Below are positions 16,677-27,276 of a DNA stretch of 35,916 bases, in pieces (within the stretch, counting starts at the first letter, position 1; every line of letters starts with the position of its first letter). A model generated the notes under the pieces. That model was not told the DNA's origin and ran no database searches. It saw only the letters and a list, made by a program, of their open reading frames with translations. Source of the DNA: Ignavibacteria bacterium (GTDB lineage: Bacteria; Bacteroidota; Ignavibacteria; UBA10030; F1-140-MAGs086); contig VGWC01000022.1 in assembly GCA_016873775.1 (NCBI GenBank), positions 1 through 35,916 on the forward strand, given 5' to 3'. The translations under genes were made by a program, and so were the position numbers.

Positions 16677-16748
16677 AAAACCTTCAAGGCTTGCTTTGAT
16701 GAAACATTATTACCAACATTTTTCAAAAACAATAACCTTGACGGTTTT
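16677..16748. promoter_or_regulatory. Long inverted repeat between actF and the octaheme reductase gene
   Basis: AAAACCTTCAAGG (16677-16689) and CCTTGACGGTTTT (16736-16748) are inverted repeats with one mismatch in 13, separated by 46 bases. On the - strand the actF-proximal arm with its short inner GGTT pairing runs into ATTGTTTTT, so it may act as a terminator or attenuator between actF and the reductase gene. The rest of the 198-base gap is AT-rich with no gene; a promoter for the reductase is likely here but I cannot place it. Confidence 0.45.
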
Positions 16749-16814
16749 CGCTATCTTTTTTCAACAAAAAATATGAAAAATATGCATCTTGTAGAGACAG
16801 CAACTTTTATTACG

Positions 16815-18002
16815 TTACGAATGATGGGGTAAACTTTCAACAAGCAACGGGTCGTTGATAGGAACACTATTCTGTTGGGAAAATGCTCGAAACGTACAAT
16901 AGAAAAACGCTGAAATTGCCGCCGCGAATATTCCGATTTCCCAAATACTGAATTGTGGTCCTTCTTTCATCAACGGCGGAAGTATCATCCAGAATAAATC
17001 TATCCAATGTCCAATCATTACGACAATGCAAACCTTGAGGAGTAATCCTTCGTTGCGTTTTGTCCATTGAGGAAGAAGGACGAAAAATGGAATAATCCAG
17101 TTGAATAATACGTTGGCGATAGTAAAAATAACCCACCCTCCGTGTTCCCGGCGGTTGAAATACACAACTTCTTCGGGAATGTTTGCATACCAAATCAAAA
17201 GATATTGACTGAACCAGATATACGCCCAGAATGTGCTAAAACCGAAAAGCAGTTTTCCGAGAAGAAATAAATGTTCGTTCGTAACAACGTTAGCAAGCAC
17301 GCCGTTTCTTCGTAAGAGAATTGCGATAACGGTAATTGCGGCAATGCTCGTCATAAACGTACCGGAAAAATGATAGATGCCGTAAATCGTGCTGTACCAA
17401 TGCGGTTCCAGAGACATAATCCAATCCATACTTGCAAGCCAATACGTCAGTCCCATAGCAACAAGAAACAACGCCCCATTTTTTTTGTTGCGAAAAGAAT
17501 ATTCAATTTCCCCGCGTTCATCCTGCAGTCGCGAATTTTTTAATATCGCTCGCGAAATGACAATCCATATTCCAAGAATGACGAACATTCGAATACTAAA
17601 AAATGGAATGTTGAGCCAAGTGGATTTGTTTTGCAGTAATGTATCGCGGGCAACAACATCGTGATGACTCCATTCATACAACGAGTGAATTCCAAACAAC
17701 GTAACGAGCAGGACGATGGAAAATATCGGAAGCGACGCGGCAATGGCTTCCGGAATTCTTCTGATAGCCGTTGCCCATCCTGCATTGGAAACATAGAGAA
17801 ACGAGAGAAATATCGTTGCTCCCACTCCTAACGAAACAAGATAGTATGCAGAAAGGAGAAAGTTATGCCACGCGCGTTCCGGAGAAACGAATATTCCGAC
17901 AAGAAAAATAATTCCGCCGAAAACTATTCCATTCTGGAATGTTCTCATCAATCGGGGCGAAGGAATAAATCGTTGATAAGAAAGGTTATGGTGATGCGTC
18001 AT
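16815..18002 (-). CDS. actF: Alternative complex III membrane subunit ActF
   Basis: This 395-residue, very hydrophobic protein has about ten membrane segments and is the small NrfD-like quinone-side subunit of alternative complex III. Family-like stretches include FLLSAYYLVSLGVGATIFLSFLYVSNAGWATAIRR, GLTYWLASMDWIMSLEPHWYSTIYGIYHFSG, FSTFWAYIWFSQYLLIWYANIPEEVVYF and HWIDLFWMILPP. ATG 18002 overlaps the actE stop as ATGA, so it was preferred over an ATG at 18068 that would overlap actE by 70 bases. It is the last recognisable act gene; no actG and no cytochrome oxidase subunit follows. Confidence 0.9.
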   Translation of the reverse strand: MTHHHNLSYQRFIPSPRLMRTFQNGIVFGGIIFLVGIFVSPERAWHNFLLSAYYLVSLGVGATIFLSFLYVSNAGWATAIRRIPEAIAASLPIFSIVLLVTLFGIHSLYEWSHHDVVARDTLLQNKSTWLNIPFFSIRMFVILGIWIVISRAILKNSRLQDERGEIEYSFRNKKNGALFLVAMGLTYWLASMDWIMSLEPHWYSTIYGIYHFSGTFMTSIAAITVIAILLRRNGVLANVVTNEHLFLLGKLLFGFSTFWAYIWFSQYLLIWYANIPEEVVYFNRREHGGWVIFTIANVLFNWIIPFFVLLPQWTKRNEGLLLKVCIVVMIGHWIDLFWMILPPLMKEGPQFSIWEIGIFAAAISAFFYCTFRAFSQQNSVPINDPLLVESLPHHS

Positions 18003-18589
18003 TGTTTTACTCCTGCAACGGTTTGTTGTTGTTTTTGTAACGAACGAACGTGCAAAATAACCTTCCATCGGTCATCGAAAGAAATCTGACTTGCCAGCGA
18101 AGGCATATTGGCTTGACCGTAGGTAAGAATATGAAACATTTGTCCATCTTTCATTTTCAATGCTTTATCTGCAAAGAGAGATGGAGGAGGCGGAAATCCT
18201 TTTTTCGTAACCGAACCATCGCCCGTTGCACTGTTTCCGTGACAAGGTGTGCAGAATGTTGAAAAAACAAATGCTCCGCGCGTAAGCCCTTTTTCTGTCT
18301 CAGAAAAAGGATTGATAAGTTCTTCTCCTGCACGTATTGCGTCTTCGGGAGTCGCTTGAAAATGAACGGGAAGAAATCCGCGAGCAATGGTATGTTCTGC
18401 GGGAAGTTGCAATGTTTTTTTATCTCGAAAGTTCGGGTTTGCAGATTGCGATTCGAAAGGAACAGAATACAACATTCCGGGAAGAAATTCTTTGTTGCGG
18501 AGAATGTATTCTCGTCGGAAGAACCACGCGCTTGCAACTACGAGAAGGAGAAGACAGAAAAGTATGATGTTTCCTTTTTTATGCGACAT
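17999..18589 (-). CDS. actE: Alternative complex III monoheme cytochrome c subunit ActE
   Basis: This 196-residue protein has an N-terminal membrane segment (residues 7-25) and one heme c site, CTPCHGNSATGDG. A Met candidate for the sixth ligand is in GQANMPSLASQI, followed by DDRWKVILHVRSLQ, the usual end of a class I cytochrome domain. In alternative complex III this subunit carries electrons from the Fe-S and heme chain to the external acceptor. The start overlaps the actD stop by one base and its stop overlaps actF. Confidence 0.9.
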   Translation of the reverse strand: MSHKKGNIILFCLLLLVVASAWFFRREYILRNKEFLPGMLYSVPFESQSANPNFRDKKTLQLPAEHTIARGFLPVHFQATPEDAIRAGEELINPFSETEKGLTRGAFVFSTFCTPCHGNSATGDGSVTKKGFPPPPSLFADKALKMKDGQMFHILTYGQANMPSLASQISFDDRWKVILHVRSLQKQQQTVAGVKQ

Positions 18590-19119
18590 TACTTTTTCTC
18601 CTTATCAATGCGTTCTTCCATTGCAACAAGATTGAATGGTTCAAACATCGTTCGCACGTTGCGCAAATCAAATGCGGCATCGCTTTGTTCCAACACAAGA
18701 ATAAAGCGATTATTGGTCGCACCTTCATAGACGATGTGGGGTTTCTTTCCGGGAAATAATTTTCGTAATGCAAAAAAGGTAATGACTGTTCCCACGCCTG
18801 CAAAGAGAACCATAATTTCAAACGTAACCGGCACAAATGCAGGAACGGAACTTAATGGTTTTCCTCCAACATTCACCGGCCAACTCTGCGACGATGTCCA
18901 GATTTGAAACCATAATTTTGCAACGGCACCTGCTAAGCCCAGTGCAAAACACACCCATCCCAATTTTGAAGGTTTGAGACCCATTGCTTCATCAAGTCCG
19001 TGAACGGCGAAAGGCGTATAAACGTCAACGATGTTGTATCTGTTTTCGCGTGCCGTTCGTGTTGCATTGACAATGTCGAGTTCGTCTTCAAAGACAGTAA
19101 CTAATAATCTTCTGCTCAT
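18589..19119 (-). CDS. actD: Alternative complex III subunit ActD (DUF3341)
   Basis: This 176-residue protein has the DUF3341 pattern: a soluble N-terminal domain ([20 protein letters not shown] and [15 protein letters not shown]). Two membrane helices follow (about 55-75 and 97-120), with [26 protein letters not shown] between and into the second. ActD is a structural membrane subunit. It overlaps actC by 4 bases and actE by one. Confidence 0.92.
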   Translation of the reverse strand: MSRRLLVTVFEDELDIVNATRTARENRYNIVDVYTPFAVHGLDEAMGLKPSKLGWVCFALGLAGAVAKLWFQIWTSSQSWPVNVGGKPLSSVPAFVPVTFEIMVLFAGVGTVITFFALRKLFPGKKPHIVYEGATNNRFILVLEQSDAAFDLRNVRTMFEPFNLVAMEERIDKEKK

Positions 19120-20489
19120 AAGTGTTCTCCGTTATTTTTTCGTCCGTAAGAAAGAACTCCTTTTACTTCGCCGATGGCAATCATCGGAAGAAACCGTGCA
19201 AATAAAAGAAAGAGCGTTAAAAATAAACCGAAACTTCCGACCAATGTTGCAATTTCAATAGAAGTTGGCGAATAACTGTCCCAACTGGCTGGGAGGTAAT
19301 CGCGCGTGAGCGATGTTGTGATTATCACAAAGCGTTCAAACCACATTCCGATATTGATAAAAATAGAAATGAGAAATACAAGCGCGACGTTTCTCCGTAT
19401 TTTCCTAAACCAAAATAATTGTGGACTAATAACATTACACGAAACCATAATCCAATACGACCACGAATACGGACCCAAAGCACGATTGATGAAAGTAAAT
19501 TTTTCGTATTCGTTTCCGGAATATAATGCGATAAAATATTCTGTTCCGTATGCCATCGAAACTATTCCGCCGGTTGCTATGATAATTTTACACATTGATT
19601 CAACGTGATGCAGTGTAATGTATTCTTCAAATCGTAATACTTTTCGAACAATCAACATCAATGTCAATACCATCGCAAAACCGGAAAAAACTGCTCCAGC
19701 AACAAAGTACGGCGGAAAAATTGTTGTATGCCATCCCGGAATAACAGACGTTGCGAAATCCCAACTCACAATCGTATGAACGGAAACAACAAGCGGCGTT
19801 GCTAATCCCGCAAGTAAGAGATAAATTTTTTCGTAATGCGACCACGTACGATTGGAACCGTTCCATCCAAAACTTAAGAAACCAAATATCTTTCTTTTAA
19901 AGTGGGATTGCGCGCGGTCTCGTATTGTTGCCAAATCGGGAATCAATCCGACATACCAAAACACAAAGGAAATAGTAAAATATGTGCTGATAGCAAACAT
20001 ATCCCACACGAGCGGAGAGCGGAAATTTACCCACAACGGACCGCGTTCATTCGGATATGGAATAACAAAGAACGCAAGCCATGGACGTCCCATGTGAATG
20101 ATGGGAAATATTCCCGCACATATCACGGCAAAAATTGTCATCGCTTCTGCGCTGCGATTCACGGATGTTCTCCATTTTTGACGAAAGAGAAAAAGAATTG
20201 CAGAAATCAATGTTCCCGCATGTCCAATTCCAATCCAGAATACAAAGTTCGTAATATCAAACGCCCAACCGATTGTATTGTTTAATCCCCACGTGCCGAT
20301 GCCTGTTGTTAACAGATATGTTACGGAAATTACTCCTGCAATCAACATCGTAAAAGAGATAGTGAACGCAAACCACCACGCAATCGTTGGTTTTCTTTCC
20401 AGCGGAGAACAAACATCGTTGGTAACATCATTGTATGTTTTATTTCCACCGATAAGCGGTTCGCGAAGAATAGAATATACTTCAGACAT
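19116..20489 (-). CDS. actC: Alternative complex III membrane subunit ActC (NrfD/PsrC family)
   Basis: This 457-residue integral membrane protein with about ten helices belongs to the NrfD/PsrC family, which forms the quinol-binding membrane subunit in alternative complex III. Landmarks are [71 protein letters not shown] and [23 protein letters not shown]. The start overlaps the actB stop by 8 bases. The pair ActC/ActF provides the two NrfD-like modules of the complex. Confidence 0.94.
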   Translation of the reverse strand: MSEVYSILREPLIGGNKTYNDVTNDVCSPLERKPTIAWWFAFTISFTMLIAGVISVTYLLTTGIGTWGLNNTIGWAFDITNFVFWIGIGHAGTLISAILFLFRQKWRTSVNRSAEAMTIFAVICAGIFPIIHMGRPWLAFFVIPYPNERGPLWVNFRSPLVWDMFAISTYFTISFVFWYVGLIPDLATIRDRAQSHFKRKIFGFLSFGWNGSNRTWSHYEKIYLLLAGLATPLVVSVHTIVSWDFATSVIPGWHTTIFPPYFVAGAVFSGFAMVLTLMLIVRKVLRFEEYITLHHVESMCKIIIATGGIVSMAYGTEYFIALYSGNEYEKFTFINRALGPYSWSYWIMVSCNVISPQLFWFRKIRRNVALVFLISIFINIGMWFERFVIITTSLTRDYLPASWDSYSPTSIEIATLVGSFGLFLTLFLLFARFLPMIAIGEVKGVLSYGRKNNGEHL

Positions 20490-23421
20490 TGTTCACCTCA
20501 TCGCTGTTTCGTACAAGAGTCATATAACCAACGGCTGGTCTTGTTCCTACTTCTTCTAATACTTTGTAATATCGTTTGTCATTCATTCGTTTTGATAGTT
20601 CACTATTTTTATCATTCATATCGCCGAAAACAATAGCGTTTGCCGGGCACGATTGCTGGCATGCCGGTTGTATATCGCCGTCTTTCAATGCAACACCATT
20701 ACTTTTCGCTATGATTTTCGCTTCCTGAATTCGCTGAATACAGAACGAACATTTTTCCATTACGCCGCGCTCACGAACTACGACATCAGGATTGAGAACC
20801 AACTTCTGCATCTCGTCGCCGTGTTCGTAATCAAACCAATTAAATCGGCGAACTTTATACGGACAATTATTTGAACAATAGCGTGTTCCGACACAACGAT
20901 TGTATATTTGCTGATTCAATCCTTCTTCATTATGAACCGTTGCAAGCACAGGACATACAGTTTCGCACGGAGCGTTATTGCAATGATGACACATCATCGG
21001 CTGAAACGCAACGCTGAATGTATTTTCTTCTTCCTGAAAATATCTATCAATGCGAATCCACGTCATTTCCCGATTGCGTGCTATTTCATCTTTTCCAACA
21101 CACGGAATATTATTTTCCGATTGACACCCGATAACACACCCAGAACATCCTGTGCATTTTGTCAAATCAATCGCCATTCCCCAATGATGATTGTTGTACT
21201 GATGTTCTTCGGGCCATATACTTTCGTATTCATGTTTTGAAAAACTTCCCGCAGAGTTATCTTGAATATACGCGCCAAACGTTGTCTCCTGAATAATGGG
21301 ACGTCGTTCAGAGCCAGCAGGAACAAGATGTTCGGGCATTTGTAACGAATGATACTCCTGCGTTGCCGCCAAGCGATACTGTTCTTTTGTTTTTGAAACA
21401 GAACATTGCAACAGATTGTACGAAATACTTCCGTTCACAAACTGTAAAAATACTGCGGCATTTTTTCCTACAAGTTCGCCTTGGTTCACCGTTGGTTTCG
21501 CTTCGAACCATTCGGGACCAATATTGGTAAATCGTTCTGTTCCTTTTCTTCCGTATCCCAAAGCAACAGCAACAACATTATCACACATTCCCTGCTGAAT
21601 ATGCGTCGGAAGTTTTAACGTTCTTCTTTCGTTAGAAATCTGCGCAGTAATCTCTACAACATCATTTTCTTTCACACTCAAATGTTCTGCAGTTTTTTTC
21701 GAAAGCGAAACATAATTATCCCATACGATTTTCGTAATCGGATCCGGCAATTCTTGCAACCATGGATTATGTGCGTGTTTTCCTTCGCGAATAGAAATTT
21801 TCGGATACAGTATTAACGCCATCGCAGTCGTTTCACTTGAGCGTGAAATATTTTGTAACGATTGCTTTGAAAATTCCTGTACAGTATTTTTTCCCGATTC
21901 CACTTCTGCAAATCCATCGTGAACACATTTATCCCAAAATTTTTGAAAATCGTTCTCCTTCTTTTGCATTGTGAATACAGAATTTTTCCATTCATCACGA
22001 ATTGCATCATACGCAGTTTTCGGAGTATCCATCCACGCGTTTAAACTCTCGATAAGCGAACGCGTATTTCTCAATGGCTGGAGAACCGGTTGCGAAAGAG
22101 AATATATCCCTGCGCGAACTTCATTTTCATTCCACGATTCCAACGAATGATGTTCGGGACAAATAAATGTTGTTGCGCTTGATGTTTCATCGCTGCGTTC
22201 GCTGAAACTTATTGACAGTGGAATCGCTTCAATATGTTTCTTGAGTGCGTTTCCTTCCGGAATATCAAATAATGGATTGCCGTTGTAGATAAACAATGCA
22301 GAAATTTTTCCCTCCGTTATTTCGGAAATTAATTTCTGCAACTCGGTATCGTTTCCCCGATATTGTTTCGACGGCGTTTCAATATCTATCGTGTTTCCAT
22401 AATTGCTGAGTAAATGATTGATATAATTAGAAAGCAGTTGCAACTCAATATCATTCACCCCGCACACGACTAAACTTTTACCTTTTGCCGAAAGGAGTTT
22501 TCGCGCTAATTCGTTCACTTCGGCAATGGAAGATTTCCCTCCTTCTATCGTTGTTGTTAAATCGTAAAGAAAATTTTTGTACGCATTCGGCGAAATCGAA
22601 ATCCGTTTATCCGCATTGCTTCCCGTCAAAGAAACATTCGCTTCAATCTGTGCATGAAAAGAAAATTTTGAATTGTTTCCATTCAATATTTTTCCTTTGT
22701 GATAATCTTTTGTGAACTCAACGGGAGAAATCCACGTTCCGAGAAAATCCGCATCAACAGAAACAATAACTTCCGTTTTGTCAAATCGGTAATGTGGAAG
22801 AACGCGCGTTCCGTGTGTCTTCTCATGCGCATCAAGAATTGCAGAAACGGAAAGCGCATCGTATTCTATATGCTGTGCGTTGGAAAATCCGGAAAGAAAT
22901 TTCGCTATCGTGTTTCGCTGTGTTGGGCTTGAAATCGTATTCGAAAGAAATCGAACTGCGCCGTTGTTCGTTTGAATTTCTTTCAATGTATTTTTTATCG
23001 CGCTATCAATGTCATTCCACACTGTTTCTTTTCCGAGCATCGTCGGATTTTTCAAACGATGTGAATCGTACAACCCCAGAAGATGCGCTTGTCCAACTGC
23101 GCATAATCCTCCTTGTGAAATAGGATGTGAAGGATTTCCTTCAATTTTTATTGGACGACCATCGCGGTTTTTGGTAATGATTCCGCAAGAAGCATTGCAT
23201 CCACCGCACGTCGTTGCATAAAACGTGGATAAACCCGGCGTTATCTCTTCCGGTTTTACAAGAAAAGGAATCGCTTTATCAACTTTCGGCGCTTGACATC
23301 CGCCAAGTAACGCTCCAGCAAATGTAAATCCGGAAAGTTTTAAGAAATCTCTTCTGTCTATTCCACGATGAGGAATGGTTTCCTGTTCTCGTTCAAATTT
23401 AACGTTATGATATTCAGACAT
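20482..23421 (-). CDS. actB: Alternative complex III Fe-S/molybdopterin-like subunit ActB
   Basis: This 979-residue subunit joins a molybdopterin-oxidoreductase-like half to a ferredoxin-like half. Residues 22-41 hold a twin-arginine signal ([15 protein letters not shown]), so it is exported folded. An N-terminal Fe-S motif is present at Cys72, 75, 79 and 107 (CGGCNASC then GGLC). From about residue 743 the C-terminal domain has four cysteine groups, starting with [11 protein letters not shown], for a chain of [4Fe-4S]/[3Fe-4S] clusters as in complex-iron-sulfur enzymes. In characterised complexes the first half binds no molybdenum. ATG 23421 has AGGTGA upstream and follows the actA stop by 11 bases; an upstream in-frame ATG at 23454 would lie inside actA. 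Confidence 0.94.
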   Translation of the reverse strand: MSEYHNVKFEREQETIPHRGIDRRDFLKLSGFTFAGALLGGCQAPKVDKAIPFLVKPEEITPGLSTFYATTCGGCNASCGIITKNRDGRPIKIEGNPSHPISQGGLCAVGQAHLLGLYDSHRLKNPTMLGKETVWNDIDSAIKNTLKEIQTNNGAVRFLSNTISSPTQRNTIAKFLSGFSNAQHIEYDALSVSAILDAHEKTHGTRVLPHYRFDKTEVIVSVDADFLGTWISPVEFTKDYHKGKILNGNNSKFSFHAQIEANVSLTGSNADKRISISPNAYKNFLYDLTTTIEGGKSSIAEVNELARKLLSAKGKSLVVCGVNDIELQLLSNYINHLLSNYGNTIDIETPSKQYRGNDTELQKLISEITEGKISALFIYNGNPLFDIPEGNALKKHIEAIPLSISFSERSDETSSATTFICPEHHSLESWNENEVRAGIYSLSQPVLQPLRNTRSLIESLNAWMDTPKTAYDAIRDEWKNSVFTMQKKENDFQKFWDKCVHDGFAEVESGKNTVQEFSKQSLQNISRSSETTAMALILYPKISIREGKHAHNPWLQELPDPITKIVWDNYVSLSKKTAEHLSVKENDVVEITAQISNERRTLKLPTHIQQGMCDNVVAVALGYGRKGTERFTNIGPEWFEAKPTVNQGELVGKNAAVFLQFVNGSISYNLLQCSVSKTKEQYRLAATQEYHSLQMPEHLVPAGSERRPIIQETTFGAYIQDNSAGSFSKHEYESIWPEEHQYNNHHWGMAIDLTKCTGCSGCVIGCQSENNIPCVGKDEIARNREMTWIRIDRYFQEEENTFSVAFQPMMCHHCNNAPCETVCPVLATVHNEEGLNQQIYNRCVGTRYCSNNCPYKVRRFNWFDYEHGDEMQKLVLNPDVVVRERGVMEKCSFCIQRIQEAKIIAKSNGVALKDGDIQPACQQSCPANAIVFGDMNDKNSELSKRMNDKRYYKVLEEVGTRPAVGYMTLVRNSDEVNNV

Positions 23422-23432
23422 TATTTTTTCAC

Positions 23433-24095
23433 CTAATAATGACAAGTTGTGCAATCCGTTGATGCGTACACTTTTTTATTGTTCACGCCGTTTTTATTCA
23501 CGTCGCGATGGCAATTCACACACCATCCCATCGAAAGATTTCCGACTTGACGAATGCGCTCCATTGTTTCAACGGCACCATGACACGTTTGACATTGAAC
23601 ACCTGCGTTCACGTGCGGGCGATGGTCGAAGTATACGAAATCGGGAACGTTGTACACTTTTTTCCATTCAATGGGAGTTTGTTTCAATGACGGATTCGGA
23701 AGTAATTCATCATTCAACGCAAGCGACGAATAAATTTTTTTTAGTTCAGACGAAATAATTCGTTGCGGTTTGCGTTTTTCTTTCTCTGCAAGTTCATCTT
23801 CTGCGCGAACATTGGCAAACAGTGCAGTTACAAACTTGTGGCAATTCATACAAACGCTTGCTGAGGGAACTCCTGCGTTGCGACTTTTTTCTGCACCGAA
23901 ATGACAACTCAAGCACGGTATTCCGAGTTCGCCTGCGTGAAGACGATGTGAATACGCAATCGGTTGCACCGGTTCATATCCTTCATTATTTCCCGGAATA
24001 CGATAATTGACCGAGTAGGAATTGTAGAAAATCAGAATACTCAGTAATAATCCGACGACAAGAAAAACAGTTGTAATTGGACTTTTCAGTAACAT
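23433..24095 (-). CDS. actA: Alternative complex III pentaheme cytochrome c subunit ActA
   Basis: This 220-residue protein has an N-terminal membrane anchor (residues 8-24) and five CXXCH sites at 61-65, 82-86, 168-172, 192-196 and 215-219. The last one is only one residue from the C-terminus. Conserved surroundings such as PIAYSHRLHAGELGIPCLSCHFGAEKS match ActA. It takes electrons from ActB clusters and passes them to other cytochromes in the periplasm. It is the first act gene; the 102-base gap upstream holds a 7-bp tandem tract and a motif shared with the nar operon leader. Confidence 0.94.
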   Translation of the reverse strand: MLLKSPITTVFLVVGLLLSILIFYNSYSVNYRIPGNNEGYEPVQPIAYSHRLHAGELGIPCLSCHFGAEKSRNAGVPSASVCMNCHKFVTALFANVRAEDELAEKEKRKPQRIISSELKKIYSSLALNDELLPNPSLKQTPIEWKKVYNVPDFVYFDHRPHVNAGVQCQTCHGAVETMERIRQVGNLSMGWCVNCHRDVNKNGVNNKKVYASTDCTTCHY

Positions 24096-24104
24096 AGTAT
24101 TTAC

Positions 24105-24139
24105 ATTCAGCAGTTAGCGTTCAGCATTGAGTTGAAAGT
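24105..24139. repeat. Degenerate 7-bp tandem tract (5 units)
   Basis: The units are ATTCAGC, AGTTAGC, GTTCAGC, ATTGAGT and TGAAAGT. It lies in the narK-actA gap, immediately before actA, and closely matches the tract at 1793-1820. Confidence 0.65.
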
Positions 24140-24141
24140 AC

Positions 24142-24154
24142 ATTCGTTTGCAAT
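24142..24154 (-). promoter_or_regulatory. 13-bp motif shared with the nar operon leader
   Basis: ATTCGTTTGCAAT (+ strand) lies 47 bases upstream of actA. The identical 13 bases occur at 35677-35689, 58 bases upstream of the Rrf2-hemerythrin gene, in the same orientation relative to the gene. A third copy lies inside the narK-USP coding region (26369-26381), so a regulatory role is possible but unproven. Confidence 0.35.
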
Positions 24155-24197
24155 TTCGTAATAATCTCGAACAAAAATAACTTTTCACAATATTCAA

Positions 24198-25541
24198 TCA
24201 ACTTGGACGTTCGCATCCTTTGCGATTGTAATACCACCAATTAACATACGTTGCATACAACAGAAATACGATGAGACCATAATAAAAATTCGTCGCATTC
24301 CCCGTTGCGCCGATGATTAATCCGATGAGCGAAGAAAATATAAACGGACCGTACGCTGCGATAGCCGCAGTCCATCCGATTACTCCCGATGCTTGTCTCT
24401 GATTTTGTGCAAAGATAATTGGATATTGACGAAACGTTGCGGCGTTACCAATTCCTGCAAAGAAAAACATTCCGAGCATAATGGTAATAAACATCGGAAA
24501 TTGTTCGATACTTGTTGGCGCAACAAGTCCCATCGAAATCATCAATACTGAACCAATTATTAAGCCAATTCCGGTAATTGTTGTTAAAATTCCACCGCCG
24601 GTTTTATCGGAAACAAATCCAAAAATAACACGACTTGCAGAACCAATCAATGGACCATAAAAAGCATATTTCAACGGCTCAGGCGCATCGGGAAAATTTC
24701 CGTACAATGATTTTATCATCAACGGAAATGCGGCAGAAAGTCCGGAAAACGTTCCGAAAGTCATCATATACGTAACCGTGCAGTACCACGTATGTTTATC
24801 TTTGAAAATATCCAATTGCTCTTTGAATGATGCAGTAATTGGAACGCTTCGCAACATCCACCAACAAACTATCGTCATTACGATGAGAACCGGAATGTAC
24901 CAGAACGCCGCACTTTGTAAAAATATTTCCGAAGTCCCGAGAATTTCTTTGGTTTTTGGATTTATTTTTGTAAAAATCTGTGATGCTCCGTATGTCCCAA
25001 CTCCTAACATAATCGGCGTCATAAATTGCGCCAAACTTACTCCAAAGTTTCCAATTCCCGCTTGTATTCCGAGCGCAGTTCCTTTTAATCGTTTCGGGAA
25101 AAACAAATTTGTGCTTGGCATATATGATGAAAAATCTCCTCCGCCAAAACCTGCAGAAAATGCTAACACTAAAAAAATCCAAAACGGGGTTTCGGGATTC
25201 ATCACTGCTAATCCCAATCCGACACATGGAATTAGTTTAATGAACGTTGCTAATGTAATGACATTTCTCGTTCCATAAATGGGAAGTAAAAATGTATGAA
25301 TGATACGCAACGTACCTCCCGCAAGACCTGGCATTGCCGCGAGCCAAAAGAGTTCTTGGGTTGTGAACTTAAAACCAATTCCAGGAAGTTTGACAACAAT
25401 TGCGCTTACCATAAACCACGTTGCAAAGGAGAACGTGAGTGAAATTGTCGTAACCCAAAGAATTCGCCATGCAATTTTCTTTCCAGTGCTTTCCCAAAAA
25501 TCAGAATTTTCCGGCTCCCATCTTTCTAACCATTTACTCAT
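24198..25541 (-). CDS. narK: Nitrate/nitrite transporter NarK (NarK2-like)
   Basis: This 447-residue major facilitator protein has 12 predicted membrane helices. The N-terminus SKWLERWEPENSDFWESTGKKIAWRILW matches the NarK start of Escherichia coli closely. NarK landmarks follow: VKLPGIGFKFTTQELFWLAAMPGLAGGTLRI, FSAGFGGGDFSSYMPSTNLFFPKRLKGTALGIQAGIGNFGVSLAQ with the nitrate signature, and GFVSDKTGGG. It probably exchanges nitrate for nitrite across the inner membrane, supplying cytoplasmic NarG. ATG 25541 was chosen because an ATG at 25589 would overlap the upstream gene and adds a non-homologous leader. It is the second of two NarK genes in tandem. Confidence 0.92.
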   Translation of the reverse strand: MSKWLERWEPENSDFWESTGKKIAWRILWVTTISLTFSFATWFMVSAIVVKLPGIGFKFTTQELFWLAAMPGLAGGTLRIIHTFLLPIYGTRNVITLATFIKLIPCVGLGLAVMNPETPFWIFLVLAFSAGFGGGDFSSYMPSTNLFFPKRLKGTALGIQAGIGNFGVSLAQFMTPIMLGVGTYGASQIFTKINPKTKEILGTSEIFLQSAAFWYIPVLIVMTIVCWWMLRSVPITASFKEQLDIFKDKHTWYCTVTYMMTFGTFSGLSAAFPLMIKSLYGNFPDAPEPLKYAFYGPLIGSASRVIFGFVSDKTGGGILTTITGIGLIIGSVLMISMGLVAPTSIEQFPMFITIMLGMFFFAGIGNAATFRQYPIIFAQNQRQASGVIGWTAAIAAYGPFIFSSLIGLIIGATGNATNFYYGLIVFLLYATYVNWWYYNRKGCERPS

Positions 25542-25561
25542 AAATATTTTTCTTTCTTTTA

Positions 25562-27262
25562 TTATCGTACAATACGAAGTATTGGACAAGTAGCGTGTTT
25601 AAATACATCATACGTTCTACTTCCCATCAACAAACTTCCCATCGGAGAAGAATGATGACTTGCTAGAACAATCAAATCGGCAGAACGGTCATCGGCGGAA
25701 GCAATTATTTCGCTTGAAACATTTCCCTGACGAATTTCCATATCAATATCGGCGATACCGAGACCTTGAAACCGTTTTACTTCTTTATCGAGGAGTTGTT
25801 TTCCTTCCTTAATCCAATTGTCCCGAATTTCCTGCCATTCTGTTGAATTCGATGTTAACGAACCCGAATCGTGAAAACGATGTTCGACATATAACAATAC
25901 GAGTTTTGCGTTCGATGCTTTGCAAAGTTTGGAAACTGTGTCTGCTGTTTTATCTGCAAGTTGAGAATTTCCGACGGGATAAATTATTGTTTTAATGTAT
26001 TCCGGTTTGATAATTTCTTGTTCTCCGTTTGCAGGAACCGATTCAATATGATGACGAATTCGCGCTTTCCCACCTTCACTTACCCACGTTCGCGTCCAAC
26101 GGTGTTGTGCAACGCGCATTACATGAAATGCGACAAGTGCAATTAAAGAAAATACCGCAAACCCCCAAAAGAATGTTCCGGTAAATTCTTTCGAAAATCC
26201 CATCGCATTAGGAATAATTGCTCCTCCGAGTGCGCCGATTTCACCAATCATACTTCCGGCAACTGCTGTATTCGTAGGCCAACGGTGCGGAACAAGTTGG
26301 AATAATGCACCGTTTCCAGCACCAAGCGCCGCAAAACATATCATAAAAAATATCGTGGTTACGATGACATTCGTTTGCAATGCAGTGAGCAACATCATAG
26401 CAATAATTCCTACAAACACAACGGAGAGTGTTGTAATTCCTCCCCATCTGTCGGAAAAATGTCCGCCAAGAATTCGTATTCCGCTTCCCATGATTGCCGC
26501 AAACATTGTTAATTGTCCCGCCTCAACTTTCGTTACGCCAAATTGGTCGTGATAATATGTAGGAAGAAAATTTGAGAGTCCGATAAATCCGCCAAACGTT
26601 ATGATATAAATAAGATTGAAAACCCATCCATCTTTTTCCCACAAACATTTGATATGGTCTTTTATTGTTTCGTGTTGTTTTCTATCCGGCGGTTCTTTCG
26701 CCATAAATATCATAACAAGAATCGGAACAATCATAAACAGCGCACCGAATCCATATACTGTTTTCCACCCGTACGCTGCTGCAAGCGGTGGAGCGAGAAG
26801 CACTGCTAATACAGTTCCGCTATTTCCCGCACCAGCAATTCCCATTGCTAATCCTTTATATTTTGGCGGAAACCATCCCGAACCTAACGATAATGCAACT
26901 CCAAAACTTGCTCCTGCAATTCCTAAAAGAACGCCCATTGCAAGTACGTCGTTGTATGTTTCCACCATTACGTATCCATAGAGCATTGCAAAAAAGATAA
27001 GCGTCATTTCAACTAATGCCGCATTTTTTCTTCCGATGTACTGCGAAAGAATACCTAAAGGAAATCGCATTAATGCTCCTGCTAATATCGGAACAGAAAT
27101 CATAAACCCTTTTTGCGAAGGAGTGAGTTGAAACGTCTCGCTGATAAACGGCGCCATAGCACCATTTAAAACCCAAATTGCGAAACAAAAATCGAAGTAA
27201 AGAAACGCAGAAAACAGCGTCGGCCAATGACCTGATTTCAGAAATCGTTTTATGTTTTCCAT
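25562..27262 (-). CDS. Nitrate transporter (NarK1-like MFS) fused to a universal stress protein domain
   Basis: This 566-residue fusion has a major facilitator transporter with 12 helices at residues 1 to about 400. It has LGSGWFPPKYKGLAMGIAGAGNSGTVLAVLLAPPLA, a nitrate-porter signature, and a second GNGALFQLVPHRWP motif. Residues about 417-566 are a UspA-type domain: YIKTIIYPVGNSQLADKTADT, then LVLLYVEH, ADLIVLASHHSSPMGSLLMGSRTYDVFKHATCPILRI. The first glycines of the usual ATP-binding GXXGX9G(S/T) motif are replaced (ASHHSSPMGSLLMGS), so nucleotide binding is uncertain. The Usp domain would face the cytoplasm and may modulate transport. It is 14 bases downstream of narI and 20 bases upstream of the second narK. 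Confidence 0.92.
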   Translation of the reverse strand: MENIKRFLKSGHWPTLFSAFLYFDFCFAIWVLNGAMAPFISETFQLTPSQKGFMISVPILAGALMRFPLGILSQYIGRKNAALVEMTLIFFAMLYGYVMVETYNDVLAMGVLLGIAGASFGVALSLGSGWFPPKYKGLAMGIAGAGNSGTVLAVLLAPPLAAAYGWKTVYGFGALFMIVPILVMIFMAKEPPDRKQHETIKDHIKCLWEKDGWVFNLIYIITFGGFIGLSNFLPTYYHDQFGVTKVEAGQLTMFAAIMGSGIRILGGHFSDRWGGITTLSVVFVGIIAMMLLTALQTNVIVTTIFFMICFAALGAGNGALFQLVPHRWPTNTAVAGSMIGEIGALGGAIIPNAMGFSKEFTGTFFWGFAVFSLIALVAFHVMRVAQHRWTRTWVSEGGKARIRHHIESVPANGEQEIIKPEYIKTIIYPVGNSQLADKTADTVSKLCKASNAKLVLLYVEHRFHDSGSLTSNSTEWQEIRDNWIKEGKQLLDKEVKRFQGLGIADIDMEIRQGNVSSEIIASADDRSADLIVLASHHSSPMGSLLMGSRTYDVFKHATCPILRIVR

Positions 27263-27276
27263 AAATTATTCTTGTA

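Noticed and set aside
18003-18068. Upstream start (18068) for actF
   Set aside because: It would overlap actE by 70 bases; ATG 18002 forms an ATGA overlap with the actE stop.
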